A stretch of DNA of 64,000 nt from Actinoplanes sp040639655 (lineage in GTDB: Bacteria > Actinomycetota > Actinomycetes > Mycobacteriales > Micromonosporaceae): positions 83,088 through 147,087 of the forward strand of contig NZ_JBFAAI010000021.1 of NCBI RefSeq assembly GCF_040639655.1, in the 5' to 3' direction. The position numbers and the translations under genes were made by a program. Below, piece after piece: positions 53,620 to 62,700 of the stretch. The notes beneath the pieces are model-generated. The model did no database searches, was not told where the DNA came from, and saw only the letters and a list, made by a program, of their open reading frames with translations. Each line of letters opens with the position of its first letter. Positions within the stretch are counted from its first letter, which is position 1.

Positions 53620-54650
53620 CGCCCCCGGGACTCGTAGGAGGCGCGGCCGTCGCGGGTGTCGTAGGGATTACGGGCGTGCGGCAGCGGCAGCCGGTGGACG
53701 ATCTCCGAGACGATGGCGTCCGTCGTACGCCGGTTGAGCTGGGCGTCCGCGGTCGGGATGATGCGGTGCGCGAGGACCGGTACGGCGAGTGCCTGCAGGT
53801 CGTCGGGGAGCACGTAGTCGCGGCCCTCCAGTGCGGCCACCGCCTTCGCCGTGCGGATCAGCTGCAGCGTGCACCGGGGCGACGCGCCGAGCCGGATCTC
53901 CGGGGCCTCCCGCGTCGCGGTGACCAGGGCGATCGCGTACTGCTGGACGGCGTCGGCGGCGTGCACCGCGCGTGCGGTCTCGATCAGCCGGCGGACCATG
54001 GCCGCGTCCGCCACGGCGCGGAGATCGTTGAGCGGGTCATGGTCACCGTGCCCGCTCAGCATGGCGAGCTCGGCCCGCGGGTCGGGGTAGCCCATGGCGA
54101 TACGCGCGGTGAAGCGGTCCCGCTGCGCCTCGGGGAGGGGATAGGTGCCCTCCATCTCGATCGGGTTCTGGGTCGCGACCACCATGAATGGCGCCTGCAG
54201 CTCGTAGGTGGTGCCGTCGACGGTGACCTGCCGTTCCTCCATGCACTCCAGGAGGGCGGACTGGGTCTTCGGCGAAGCGCGGTTGATCTCGTCGCCGACC
54301 ACCAGGTTGGCGAAGACGGCGCCCGGCTTGAACTCGAAGTCGCGCGTCTCCTGGTTGTAGACGCTGACCCCGGTCACATCGCTGGGCAGCAGGTCGGGGG
54401 TGAACTGGATGCGCCGCACCGAGCAGTCGATCGAGCGGGCGAGCGCCTTGGCGAGTTTCGTCTTGCCGACGCCCGGCACATCCTCGATCAGCAGGTGGCC
54501 CTCGGCGATCAGGACCGCGAGAGCCAGCCGCACCGTCGCGCTCTTGCCCTCGATGACCTGTTCGATGTTGGCCATGATGGCGTGCGACGCCTCGCGGAAC
54601 TCGGCGCTCGTCAGCGGGCCTGACGGCTCGCCCCAGGTCGGCGTTGTCAC
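53616..54650 (-). CDS. MoxR-family AAA+ ATPase
   Basis: A 344-residue AAA+ ATPase. Walker A is EDVPGVGKTKLAKALA (about 56-70), Walker B is NLVVGDEINRASPKTQSAL, and sensor 1 is VVATQNPIEMEGTYPLPEAQ, with the lid domain at the C-terminus. These proteins act as chaperones for VWA-domain partners, here probably DUF58. The GTG at 54650 follows GGAGGAGG by four to five bases, and the longer upstream frame runs into the leuS leader region. It begins the minus-strand trio, divergent from leuS. Confidence 0.93.
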   Translation of the reverse strand: MTTPTWGEPSGPLTSAEFREASHAIMANIEQVIEGKSATVRLALAVLIAEGHLLIEDVPGVGKTKLAKALARSIDCSVRRIQFTPDLLPSDVTGVSVYNQETRDFEFKPGAVFANLVVGDEINRASPKTQSALLECMEERQVTVDGTTYELQAPFMVVATQNPIEMEGTYPLPEAQRDRFTARIAMGYPDPRAELAMLSGHGDHDPLNDLRAVADAAMVRRLIETARAVHAADAVQQYAIALVTATREAPEIRLGASPRCTLQLIRTAKAVAALEGRDYVLPDDLQALAVPVLAHRIIPTADAQLNRRTTDAIVSEIVHRLPLPHARNPYDTRDGRASYESRGR

Positions 54651-54934
54651 GGGCCTCCTCCATAACGTGTCTACCCCCGTAGGGCGGAGATCACCCACCG
54701 TCAAGGGGCACCGTAAGGTCGCGGGCGCCCAGCGGCCGTGGGCCTCCGGCGCTCGCCGCCCGTCCCCACAGGTTAGCCCCGTCTGCGCGCAACGCCGAAA
54801 GGCCTGATCAAGGGGGATTCGGACGAATGTGACCTTCCGCCATCCCAAGCCGGTCGCCTGTGGACAGCCGGGAGTATGTCACGCGCTCGCCATACCGGTC
54901 GCCGTCCGTGACGGGCGAGGGGTATCATCCACGC

Positions 54935-54973
54935 ATGGCTCGGTTCGTCCTGCTCCTTAGCCGGCCGTGCTGA
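54935..54973 (+). CDS. Leucine-rich leader peptide of leuS
   Basis: A 12-residue frame, MARFVLLLSRPC, with three consecutive Leu codons (CTG CTC CTT) at residues 6-8 and a TGA at 54971-54973. It lies 97 bases upstream of leuS, directly before a set of hairpins and a strong terminator. GAGGGG at 54917-54922 may be its ribosome site. The run of Leu codons and the downstream leucyl-tRNA synthetase are the hallmark of ribosome-mediated attenuation. Confidence 0.75.
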   Translation: MARFVLLLSRPC

Positions 54974-55030
54974 TCCGCTGACTGATCGCGGACCAGGCAC
55001 GGCAACCCCTCCTGTGCGAGGGGCTTTTTT
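54964..55030 (+). promoter_or_regulatory. Transcription attenuator of leuS
   Basis: GCCGTGC (54964-54970) can pair with GCACGGC (54997-55003), enclosing TCCGC/GCGGA. The terminator is CCCCTC (55006-55011) with GAGGGG (55018-55023), followed by C and six T. GAGGGGT at 54917-54923 is complementary to ACCCCTC at 55005-55011 and could act as a competing partner. Stalling on the Leu codons would keep the first arm from pairing. No T-box consensus is present. Confidence 0.75.
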
Positions 55031-55070
55031 GTGCCCTTCGGAGCCTCCCAATCATTGAAGACGAGACGAG

Positions 55071-57887
55071 ATGGTGAAGATGAGCGACACCGAGACCCCG
55101 CCCTTCCGTTACACCGCCGCCCTGGCCGGCGAGATCGAGCAGCGCTGGCAGGACTTCTGGGACGCCCACGGAACCTTCCACGCGCCCAACCCGGCCGGTG
55201 AGCTGGCCGATCCCGGACATCCCCGCGCCGGTGCGCCCAAGCTGCACGTGCAGGACATGTTCCCGTACCCGTCCGGTGCCGGTCTGCACGTCGGGCACCC
55301 GCTGGGTTACATCGGCACCGACTGCTACACCCGCTACAAGCGGCAGGCCGGCTACAACGTGCTGCACCCGATGGGCTTCGACGCGTTCGGCCTGCCCGCC
55401 GAGCAGTACGCGGTGCAGACCGGCACCCACCCGGCGGTCACCACCGCGGCGAACGTCGAGCGGTACCGGCAGCAGCTGCGGAGGCTGGGCCTGGCGTACG
55501 ACGACCGGCGCTCGTTCTCGACGACCGACCCGGAGTACTACCGGTGGACCCAGTGGATCTTCCTGCAGGTCTTCAACTCCTGGTTCGACCCGTCGGCCGG
55601 CAAGGCCCGTCCGATCGACGAGCTGATCTCGGCGTACGAGTCCGGCGCCCGCCCGACGCCCGGCAAGCCCTGGGCCGAGATGTCCGCCGTCGAGCGCCGG
55701 AAGCTGATCGACGACCACCGCCTGGCGTACGTGTCCGAGGCCCCGGTCAACTGGTGCCCCGGCCTGGGCACCGTGCTGGCAAACGAGGAGGTCACCCCGG
55801 ACGGCCGGTCCGAGCGCGGTAACTTCCCGGTCTTCCAGCGCAGCCTGAAGCAGTGGATGATGCGGATCACGGCGTACGGCGATCGCCTGGTCGAGGACCT
55901 GGACGCACTGGACTGGCCGGAGCCGGTCAAGCTGATGCAGCGCAACTGGATCGGCCGGTCCCGCGGCGCCCACGTCGACTTCCCGGTCGACGGTTCGGAC
56001 GGCGTGATCAAGGTCTTCACCACCCGCCCGGACACCCTGTTCGGCGCGACCTACATGGTGCTGTCCCCGGAGCACGAACTGGTCCAGTCGATCGTGCCGG
56101 CGGCCTGGCCGGAGGGCACGCACGCGGTGTGGACCGGGGGTGCCGGCACGCCCGCCGAGGCGGTCGGGAAGTACCGCCGGGACGCCGCGGCCAAGACCGA
56201 CGAGGAGCGCACCGCCGACGGCAAGGTCAAGACCGGCGTGTTCACCGGCGCGTACGCGGTCAACCCGGTCAACGGTGCGAAGATCCCGGTCTTCATCGCC
56301 GACTACGTGCTGGCCGGCTACGGCACCGGCGCGATCATGGCGGTTCCCGGCCAGGACGAGCGCGACTGGGCGTTCGCCGAGGTCTTCGAACTGCCGATCA
56401 TCCGTACGGTCGAAGCGCCCGAAGGTTTTGAAGGGGCTTTCACCGGCGACGGACCGGCGATCAACAGCGACTGGCTGGACGGCAAGGGAGTCGCCGAGGC
56501 CAAGGCCGCGATGATCGAGTGGCTGGAGACGAACGGCAAGGGGCGGGGCGCGACCACGTACCGCCTGCGGGACTGGCTGTTCAGCCGCCAGCGCTACTGG
56601 GGTGAGCCGTTCCCGATCGTCTACGACGAGACCGGCCTGCCGATCGCGCTGCCCGAGTCGATGCTGCCGGTCGTCCTGCCGGACGTCGACGACTTCTCGC
56701 CGCGCACCTTCGACCCGGACGACGCGCACTCCGAGCCGGAGACCCCGCTGTCGCGCAAGAAGGACTGGGTGCAGGTCGAACTGGACCTGGGTGACGGCCC
56801 GAAGACCTACACCCGCGAGACCAACACCATGCCTCAGTGGGCCGGTTCCTGCTGGTACGAGCTGCGCTACCTGGACCCGAAGAACGAGAAGTCCCTGGTC
56901 GACCCGGAGAACGAGGCCTACTGGATGGGCCCGCGTTCCGAGGGCGATGCCGGCGGTGTCGACCTGTACGTCGGCGGCGTCGAGCACGCCGTCCTGCACC
57001 TGCTGTACGCCCGCTTCTGGCACAAGGTGCTGTTCGACCTGGGCCACGTCTCGTCGTTCGAGCCGTTCAAGAAGCTGTTCAACCAGGGCTACATCCAGGC
57101 GTACGCGTACCAGGACGCCCGTGGCGTCTATGTGCCGGCCGAGGAGGTCGCCGAGCGCGACGGCAAGTACTACTTCGGCGACCAGGAGGTGACCCGCAGC
57201 TACGGCAAGATGGGCAAATCCCTGAAGAACGTCGTCACCCCCGACGAGATGTGCGAGCAGTACGGCGCCGACACGTTCCGGGTGTACGAGATGGCGATGG
57301 GCCCGCTGGACGTCTCCCGCCCGTGGGAGACCCGCGCCGTCGTCGGTTCGCAGCGCTTCCTGCAGCGTGCCTGGCGTCTGGTGGTCGACGAGGAGACCGG
57401 CGCCGTCCGCGTCTCCGACGAGCCGCTGGACCCGAAGACCCGCAAGGTCCTGCACCGGATCATCGCCGGCGTCCGCGAGGACCTGGAGGAGCTGCGGTTC
57501 AACACCGCCATCGCGAAGCTGATCGAGCTGACGAACACGCTGACCCCGCTGGGCACGGCGTCGCGTGAGGCGGTCGAGCCGCTGGTGCTGATGATGTCGC
57601 CGTTCGCGCCGCACATGGCCGAGGAACTGTGGGCCAAGCTGGGCCACGAGGGCTCGCTGGCGTACACCGAGTTCCCGGTCGCCGACCCGGCCCAGCTGGT
57701 CGCCGACGCCGTCACCTACCCGGTGCAGGTCAACGGCAAGGTCCGCGGACGCGTCGAGGTCTCCCCGGAGACCGGCGAGGACGAGGTCCGCGCGGCCGCG
57801 CTGGCCGCCGTCGCCGAAGTCCTGGCCGGCAAGGAGCCGAAGAAGGTCATCGTGGTGAAGGGACGCCTGGTCAGCGTCGTCGTCTGA
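55071..57887 (+). CDS. leuS: Leucyl-tRNA synthetase
   Basis: Charges tRNA(Leu). The 938-residue class Ia enzyme has the HIGH equivalent HVGH at 73-76 (in YPSGAGLHVGHPLGY), the editing domain (TTRPDTLFGATY, then GTGAIMAVPGQDERD), the catalytic-core segment FSRQRYWGEPFP, and the KMSKS equivalent KMGKS at 713-717, with K716 and S717 kept and Gly in the middle position, as in many actinobacteria. The C-terminal anticodon-binding domain is complete. The ATG at 55071 follows a GAGACGAG site; ATG 55080 is an alternative. It is preceded by a leucine leader peptide and attenuator. Confidence 0.97.
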   Translation: MVKMSDTETPPFRYTAALAGEIEQRWQDFWDAHGTFHAPNPAGELADPGHPRAGAPKLHVQDMFPYPSGAGLHVGHPLGYIGTDCYTRYKRQAGYNVLHPMGFDAFGLPAEQYAVQTGTHPAVTTAANVERYRQQLRRLGLAYDDRRSFSTTDPEYYRWTQWIFLQVFNSWFDPSAGKARPIDELISAYESGARPTPGKPWAEMSAVERRKLIDDHRLAYVSEAPVNWCPGLGTVLANEEVTPDGRSERGNFPVFQRSLKQWMMRITAYGDRLVEDLDALDWPEPVKLMQRNWIGRSRGAHVDFPVDGSDGVIKVFTTRPDTLFGATYMVLSPEHELVQSIVPAAWPEGTHAVWTGGAGTPAEAVGKYRRDAAAKTDEERTADGKVKTGVFTGAYAVNPVNGAKIPVFIADYVLAGYGTGAIMAVPGQDERDWAFAEVFELPIIRTVEAPEGFEGAFTGDGPAINSDWLDGKGVAEAKAAMIEWLETNGKGRGATTYRLRDWLFSRQRYWGEPFPIVYDETGLPIALPESMLPVVLPDVDDFSPRTFDPDDAHSEPETPLSRKKDWVQVELDLGDGPKTYTRETNTMPQWAGSCWYELRYLDPKNEKSLVDPENEAYWMGPRSEGDAGGVDLYVGGVEHAVLHLLYARFWHKVLFDLGHVSSFEPFKKLFNQGYIQAYAYQDARGVYVPAEEVAERDGKYYFGDQEVTRSYGKMGKSLKNVVTPDEMCEQYGADTFRVYEMAMGPLDVSRPWETRAVVGSQRFLQRAWRLVVDEETGAVRVSDEPLDPKTRKVLHRIIAGVREDLEELRFNTAIAKLIELTNTLTPLGTASREAVEPLVLMMSPFAPHMAEELWAKLGHEGSLAYTEFPVADPAQLVADAVTYPVQVNGKVRGRVEVSPETGEDEVRAAALAAVAEVLAGKEPKKVIVVKGRLVSVVV

Positions 57888-57900
57888 CCACTTCTTGGAA

Positions 57901-57930
57901 CGGCCCGCCCGCGCTTCCGGGGGCGGGCCG
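57901..57930 (+). terminator. Terminator hairpin after leuS
   Basis: Perfect ten-base arms CGGCCCGCCC and GGGCGGGCCG with a ten-base loop, 13 bases after the leuS stop. Confidence 0.75.
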
Positions 57931-57951
57931 TCCGCCTGATTGGATGGGCTG

Positions 57952-59211
57952 ATGTCTGACGTGCTGCTCGTCGAACCACTGACCGCACCCGTCGACGCGA
58001 CCGTCCGGCCACCCGGTTCCAAGAGCATCACCAACCGGGCCCTGCTCTGCGCCGCCCTCGCCCCCGGCACCTCCACGCTGACCGGGGCGCTCTTCGCCGA
58101 CGACACCCGGGCCATGATGGACGCCGTCGCCGCGCTCGGGGCGGCCGTCACCCTCGACGAGGAACACCACACCGTCACGGTCACCGGCATCGACCCGGTC
58201 ACCGCCGGCGGCGCCGGCACCATCGACGCCCGCCAGTCCGGCACCACCTCCCGGTTCCTGCTGCCCGCTGCCGCGCTGCTCAACGGGCGGACCGTCGTGG
58301 ACGGCACCGAGCAGCTACGGGCACGGCCGTTCGGCCCCGTCCTCGACGCGTTGCGGCAGATCGGCGCCGAGGTGGAAGAGCTCGGGCAGCCGGGATTCCT
58401 GCCCGCCGCGGTGCATGGGCCGGCACACGGAGGACCGGTCGAGGTCAGCGGGCACATCTCCAGCCAGTTCCTCTCCGGGCTGCTGATGGCCGGGCCGCTG
58501 ATGCCGCGCGGTCTGACGGTCTCGCTGACGTCGCCGCTGGTGTCGGTGCCGTACGTGGAGATGACCAAGGCCGTGATGGCCGCCTTCGGAGCCGGCGTCG
58601 ACGGGCTCCGCGTCCCGGCCGGCGGTTACCGGCCCGCTCGGTACGCGATCGAACCGGATGCCAGCGCGGCGTCCTACTTCCTCGGTGCGGCGGCGATCAC
58701 CGGAGGCCGGGTCACGGTGTCCGGCCTGGGAACCGAAAGCCTTCAAGGAGACGTACGGTTCGCCGACGCACTCGAACGGATGGGCGTGACGGTCGACCGC
58801 ACCGCCGGCTCGCTGACCGTCCGGGGCACCGGCACCCTCCGCGGCATCGACATCGACATGGCCGACATCTCCGACACCGCGCAGACACTGGCCGCGGTGG
58901 CGGTCTTCGCCGACTCGCCGACCCGGGTCACCGGCATCGGCTTCATCCGCGGTAAAGAGACCGACCGGATCGGCGCCGTCGTCACCGAGTTGCGGCGAGC
59001 CGGCATCGACGCGGTCGAGGACGCCGACGGGTTCACCATCCACCCCGGGGTGCCGCGGCCGACCCGGTTCGCCACCTACGAGGACCACCGGATGGCGATG
59101 AGCCTGTCGCTGATCGGCCTGCGTGCCCCCGGCATCGAGATCACCGACCCGGGCTGCGTCGCGAAGACCTACCCGGCCTACTTCACCGACCTGGCTACGC
59201 TCACCCGCTGA
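57952..59211 (+). CDS. aroA: 3-phosphoshikimate 1-carboxyvinyltransferase (EPSP synthase)
   Basis: Sixth step of the shikimate pathway, joining PEP to shikimate-3-phosphate. The 419-residue protein has PPGSKSITNRALLCAAL with the catalytic Lys, DARQSGTTSRFLLPAAALL with the substrate-binding QSGTTSR, EPDASAASYFL, and KETDRIGAVVTEL and YEDHRMAMSLSLIGL. The ATG at 57952 gives MSDVLLVEPL; a TTG at 57940 is in frame but unlikely. It begins 21 bases after the leuS terminator. A tandem of the dispersed palindromic repeat follows. Together with aroG at 4.7 kb it is one of two shikimate genes in the window. Confidence 0.96.
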   Translation: MSDVLLVEPLTAPVDATVRPPGSKSITNRALLCAALAPGTSTLTGALFADDTRAMMDAVAALGAAVTLDEEHHTVTVTGIDPVTAGGAGTIDARQSGTTSRFLLPAAALLNGRTVVDGTEQLRARPFGPVLDALRQIGAEVEELGQPGFLPAAVHGPAHGGPVEVSGHISSQFLSGLLMAGPLMPRGLTVSLTSPLVSVPYVEMTKAVMAAFGAGVDGLRVPAGGYRPARYAIEPDASAASYFLGAAAITGGRVTVSGLGTESLQGDVRFADALERMGVTVDRTAGSLTVRGTGTLRGIDIDMADISDTAQTLAAVAVFADSPTRVTGIGFIRGKETDRIGAVVTELRRAGIDAVEDADGFTIHPGVPRPTRFATYEDHRMAMSLSLIGLRAPGIEITDPGCVAKTYPAYFTDLATLTR

Positions 59212-59632
59212 CGCCCACCCGCACTCCTGCCTGCCCGTCCACTTCCCCCAGCCGGCTGGGCACCACCGCTGTCTCGGCTGCCCGGACACAGCGGTGATGT
59301 ACCGCCGGGTGCGGTGCGGCTGGCTCTGACCGTTGTTTCGGCTGCCTGGAGGCAGCGGTGGTGCGCAGCCGGTCGAGCTCGAGCCCGGCTGGCTTTCACC
59401 GTTGTCTCGGCTGGTCGGAGGCAGCGGTGATGTGCAGCCGGATCGGGCACGGCTGGACTTGTCCGCTGACTCAGCCGCTTGCTGTGTCACCGAGCGTCGG
59501 GCCGCAGACCCCGCAACTTTGGGCGGCTTGAGCGTCAGGCTCAGGCCACCACAATTCGGCGGCGGGCGGCGGGCCGGGTGGAGTGGGTGGGCTTCGGGCG
59601 TACCGGAGCGTGGGGTTGATCTTCGGGTCTGC
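59212..59632. other. Gene-free stretch between aroA and the VTT gene
   Basis: 421 bases between convergent genes with no supportable coding region. About 190 bases are palindromic repeats. The rest shows no clear element, apart from a short GAGCGTCAGGCTC hairpin near 59530. Confidence 0.55.
59252..59441. repeat. Dispersed palindromic repeat, locus F (three tandem units)
   Basis: Units start near 59252, 59318 and 59383, about 65 bases apart. Each has CCGGCTGG or GCGGCTGG, then CCGCTGTCTCGG or CCGTTGTTTCGG, a loop, then GGAGGCAGCGGT or GGACACAGCGGT, and GCAGCCGG or CCGCCGGG. The inner arm here reads TCGG rather than TCAG, a sub-variant shared by all three units. Confidence 0.8.
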
Positions 59633-60382
59633 TCAGGCCGTTGCCGGGGCGACCGCGTCGCGGCGGGCGGTGTGACGCCAGCGCAGGATGATCGCGGTGG
59701 AGAGGACGAAGCTGAACGCCGCGGGGGCCAGGGTCAGGAAGTTCATGTCGCCGGGGGCGACGACTGCCGCGCCGATGACGGCGTAGGTGACCGTGGACGG
59801 GATGGCGGCGATCGTGGTGCCGAGCAGGTACCGCTTGCGGCACACGCTGGTCGTGCCGTAGGCGTAGCCGACCAGGCCGAACGGCGCGAGCGGCAGGAAA
59901 CGGACCAGCAGCACCGCCGCCAGGCCGCGGCGGTTGAGCCAGCCGTCGAGACGGGCCAGGCGGCTGCCGGCACGGGCCTGGAGAGCGCCGCGCCCGGCCC
60001 AGCGGCCCGCGTAGTAGGTGGCGACCGCGGCGATCACCGCGGCGGCCAGGGCCGCGGCGCCACCGGTCACGGCGCCCAGCAGAGCGCCGCAGCTCATCGT
60101 GATGAGGGTGCGCGGAACGAGGACCGAGAGCAACATGCCGCCGAGGACCGCGACCGCGAAGACGGCACTCGGGCCCATCGCCGAAAGTGTGTCGGCGATC
60201 TCCCGGAGCGGGAGGACCGCCGCGACGCCGGCGAGTGCCGCCACTCCGGCGGTGAGGAGGCTGAAGCGGACGACGCGACGCTTCCAGCCGACAGTCGGGA
60301 CGGCTCGGTGGAGGTCGGCTTTCTCAACTGCCTGAGGGTCCGCGGGGTCTACGCCCCGCGGGGCGGTCAGGTTGTCGGTCAT
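59633..60382 (-). CDS. TVP38/TMEM64 (VTT domain) family membrane protein
   Basis: A 249-residue integral membrane protein with five to six helices. The VTT/DedA-like domain spans about residues 80-200, with FAVAVLGGMLLSVLVPRTL, GALLGAVTGGAAALAAAV and RFLPLAPFGLVGYAYGTTSV, the conserved Arg-x-x-Pro loop. Members of this family are thought to scramble or transport lipids or undecaprenyl phosphate in bacteria. The ATG is at 60382. It is in the same direction as gatD and murT upstream, 49 bases away, so cotranscription is possible. Confidence 0.88.
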   Translation of the reverse strand: MTDNLTAPRGVDPADPQAVEKADLHRAVPTVGWKRRVVRFSLLTAGVAALAGVAAVLPLREIADTLSAMGPSAVFAVAVLGGMLLSVLVPRTLITMSCGALLGAVTGGAAALAAAVIAAVATYYAGRWAGRGALQARAGSRLARLDGWLNRRGLAAVLLVRFLPLAPFGLVGYAYGTTSVCRKRYLLGTTIAAIPSTVTYAVIGAAVVAPGDMNFLTLAPAAFSFVLSTAIILRWRHTARRDAVAPATA

Positions 60383-60431
60383 GCAGGCCTACCGCCCCAA
60401 CTGTCGTCGGTTCAGAACAAGGTCGTGCAGG

Positions 60432-61145
60432 TCACACGGGGCTCGCGGCGGCGAGCCGTTCGTTGCGGAGCCGGTCGGCCCAGGTGTCGTCGAGCGGTGA
60501 AAGCCTATCCGCGCCGGTTGCCCAACGCAGTAGCAGATCGGCTATCGCCGGGTTGCGGGCCAGCGCCGGCCCGTGCGAGTAGGTGCCGAGGATCTTGCCG
60601 GCCCAGGCCCCTTCGGTCTGGCCGTCGTTGCCGATCCCGGCGGTCACCCGCGCGAGCGGTGCGGCGTGCGCGCCCAGATGGGTACGCCCACCGTGGTTCT
60701 CGAATCCGGTCAGTGCGGGCAGGCCGAGCCGCGGGTCGATGTCGCCGCGCAGCTCGCCGACGGCCCGGGTCTCACCGCGGTCCGAGGTGATGTCGAGCAG
60801 TCCCAGCCCGGGGCACTTGGCTCCCTTGGCGTAGAACGAGTGACCGAGCAGCTGGTAACCCGCGCAGATGGAGAGCACCGCGGCACCCTGGCTGACGGCC
60901 CGGTGCAGGCCTCCGTCGGTGATCAGGCGCTGCGCCGCCAGAGCCTGCGGGCCGTCCTCGCCGCCGCCGATCAGGTAGATGTCGCCGGTGTGCGGCATCG
61001 CCTGGTCGGAACGAACCTCGTACGTCTCCGCCGGAATGCCGCGGTCGGCGGCGCGGCGGGCCAGGATCAGCAGGTTGCCGCGGTCGCCGTAGGTCGAGAG
61101 CAGATCGGGGTAGATCCACACGATCCGCAGGGACTCAGTTGACAC
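60432..61145 (-). CDS. gatD: Lipid II isoglutaminyl synthase glutaminase subunit
   Basis: Provides ammonia for amidation of D-Glu in lipid II to D-iso-Gln, with MurT. A 237-residue CobB/CobQ-like amidotransferase with VWIYPDLLSTYGDRGNL, IGGGEDGPQ, the nucleophile Cys in LSICAGYQLLG and the His in LGTYSHGPALARNP. No catalytic Glu is at the usual place, as is known for GatD. The GTG at 61145 overlaps the murT stop by 11 bases, so expression is coupled. The complex acts at the inner membrane face. Confidence 0.95.
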   Translation of the reverse strand: MSTESLRIVWIYPDLLSTYGDRGNLLILARRAADRGIPAETYEVRSDQAMPHTGDIYLIGGGEDGPQALAAQRLITDGGLHRAVSQGAAVLSICAGYQLLGHSFYAKGAKCPGLGLLDITSDRGETRAVGELRGDIDPRLGLPALTGFENHGGRTHLGAHAAPLARVTAGIGNDGQTEGAWAGKILGTYSHGPALARNPAIADLLLRWATGADRLSPLDDTWADRLRNERLAAASPV

Positions 61146-62370
61146 GGTCCAACTCCGCTCGGATGTCCTGGAACGCCGTGTAGTTGGCGATCACTTCGAG
61201 GCGGCCGGGTGGTACGGACCGCAGCGCCTCGTCGAAACTTTGTACGTGCCGGAACGGCACCTGGTTCACCTGGAGCCGGACGGCCAGGTCGTACGCCCGG
61301 TCGCCGGTGATCAGCACCGGCCGGTCCCGCAGCGGCGAGAAGTCGACGTCGTACAGCCACGACGTGTCCAGCCCGTCGGGGTCCCGCGCGTTGATGGAGA
61401 GCAGGGTCGGCGCCTGGTCGGCCATGTCGAACGCCTCCAGCCAGCTTGCCGGGTTCTTCGCCAGCAGCAAGCGGATGTTGCGACCGTCACGGTCGACCTG
61501 CGCGTAGCGGCCGGCGATCGACGCCACCCGGTTGAGCCGTGGCAGTGCCTCGATCGGGCGGACCCCGAACTCGGCTGCCACGGCCAGCGCGGTGGCCGCG
61601 TTGCCGATGTTGACCCTGCCCGGCAGCTGGAGTTTCACCAGGTGCCAGTCACCGCGGGGATCGATCACGCCCTCGTCCTCGACCACCCAGTGGGGGCGTG
61701 GCCGGCGCAGCGGGCAGCCGGTGCACCACCAGTCGCCCTGGGCGCGCTCGATCGGGTGGCCGCTCTCCGGGCAGACGAACGAGTCGTCGAGCCAGCGCTG
61801 GCCGGCGCTGAACCAGGTGGTCTGCGGACTGCCGGACGCGGCCCAGACGACCATCGGGTCGTCCGAGTTGGCGACGACCTTGATCTCGGGGTGGCCCGCC
61901 AGCGTCGTCTTCCACAGCTGCGCCATCATTGCCACCTCCTTAGCCCGGTCGAGCTGGTCGCGGGAGAGGTTGAGCAGTGCGACCACCTTGGGACGGGTGG
62001 CGTCGATCACCTGGGGCAGGTAGTGCTCGTCGACCTCGAGGACGGCGAAGGGGGTGTGCCCCTCCTTCGCCAGGGCCGAGGTGTGGCCGGTCGGCATGTT
62101 GGCGCCGAAGGAGTTGGTGGCGACCCGTCCGAGCACGCCGACCGCGGCTGCGGTGAGCCGCGTCGTGGTGGTCTTGCCGTTGGTGCCGGAGACCAGGGCC
62201 ACCGCCCGGCCGGACGAAAGGTGGGCCAGGAGATCAGGGTCGATCTTGAGGCCGATCCAGCCACCGATCACCGAACCGTCGCCGCGTCCCGCGGCCCTGG
62301 AGAGCGCCGCGGCGGTCTTCGACACGGAGGTCGCGACCTTGGCGATGAGAGGCATCTTCCCGTCCGTCAC
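61135..62370 (-). CDS. murT: Lipid II isoglutaminyl synthase, Mur-ligase-like subunit
   Basis: ATP-dependent partner of GatD. The protein of about 411 residues has VALVSGTNGKTTTTRLTAAA (P-loop), VLEVDEHYLP, LLNLSRDQLDR, and the C-terminal DUF1727 domain. A zinc-ribbon insertion typical of MurT lies at FVCPESGHPIERAQGDWWC and CTGC; three cysteines are present, but the usual second Cys of the first knuckle is Ser (CPES). The GTG at 62370 is chosen; ATG 62355 is also possible with GGAAG directly before it. The upstream frame extends into the divergent promoter. Confidence 0.93.
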   Translation of the reverse strand: MTDGKMPLIAKVATSVSKTAAALSRAAGRGDGSVIGGWIGLKIDPDLLAHLSSGRAVALVSGTNGKTTTTRLTAAAVGVLGRVATNSFGANMPTGHTSALAKEGHTPFAVLEVDEHYLPQVIDATRPKVVALLNLSRDQLDRAKEVAMMAQLWKTTLAGHPEIKVVANSDDPMVVWAASGSPQTTWFSAGQRWLDDSFVCPESGHPIERAQGDWWCTGCPLRRPRPHWVVEDEGVIDPRGDWHLVKLQLPGRVNIGNAATALAVAAEFGVRPIEALPRLNRVASIAGRYAQVDRDGRNIRLLLAKNPASWLEAFDMADQAPTLLSINARDPDGLDTSWLYDVDFSPLRDRPVLITGDRAYDLAVRLQVNQVPFRHVQSFDEALRSVPPGRLEVIANYTAFQDIRAELDRVN

Positions 62371-62700
62371 GCCGCCGAGGGTACCGGACTCGAACGTTAC
62401 GTCGCGTTGCCAGACCGTCAAGATCGCGATGCGCCCGGTGTTTTCCCCGCTCCGGGCTTTTCGGACTTTGCCCACGGTCGTGGCTGGACTAATTATGTGT
62501 TCTGGTTCACCCGTAACCTTCGACTGATAGTTATCGGCCGACTGCTCTTGGTAATGGCAAATGTCTCGTGGAGATAACAAACCGGACGTCGGCAACTGTG
62601 CCAATCACGGAGTGTGATTGACGACGCGCTGACGATCATGGCCGAACTCGGGTACCAAAGATTCGCTGGCGGCACCCGCTCGCCGGCCGCACCGATCCGA
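62371..62700. other. Divergent promoter region between murT and the riboswitch
   Basis: 330 bases without a supportable gene. It must hold the promoters of murT-gatD and of the riboswitch transcript, but I do not see an unambiguous consensus. It is less GC-rich than its surroundings near 62490-62590. Confidence 0.5.

Noticed and set aside
54651..55070. T-box riboswitch before leuS
   Set aside because: No T-box consensus is visible; a leucine leader peptide with a terminator explains the region better.
54957..58568. A 1203-codon minus-strand frame opposite leuS
   Set aside because: Antisense shadow; no ribosome site or recognisable domain, and it would cover the leuS attenuator.
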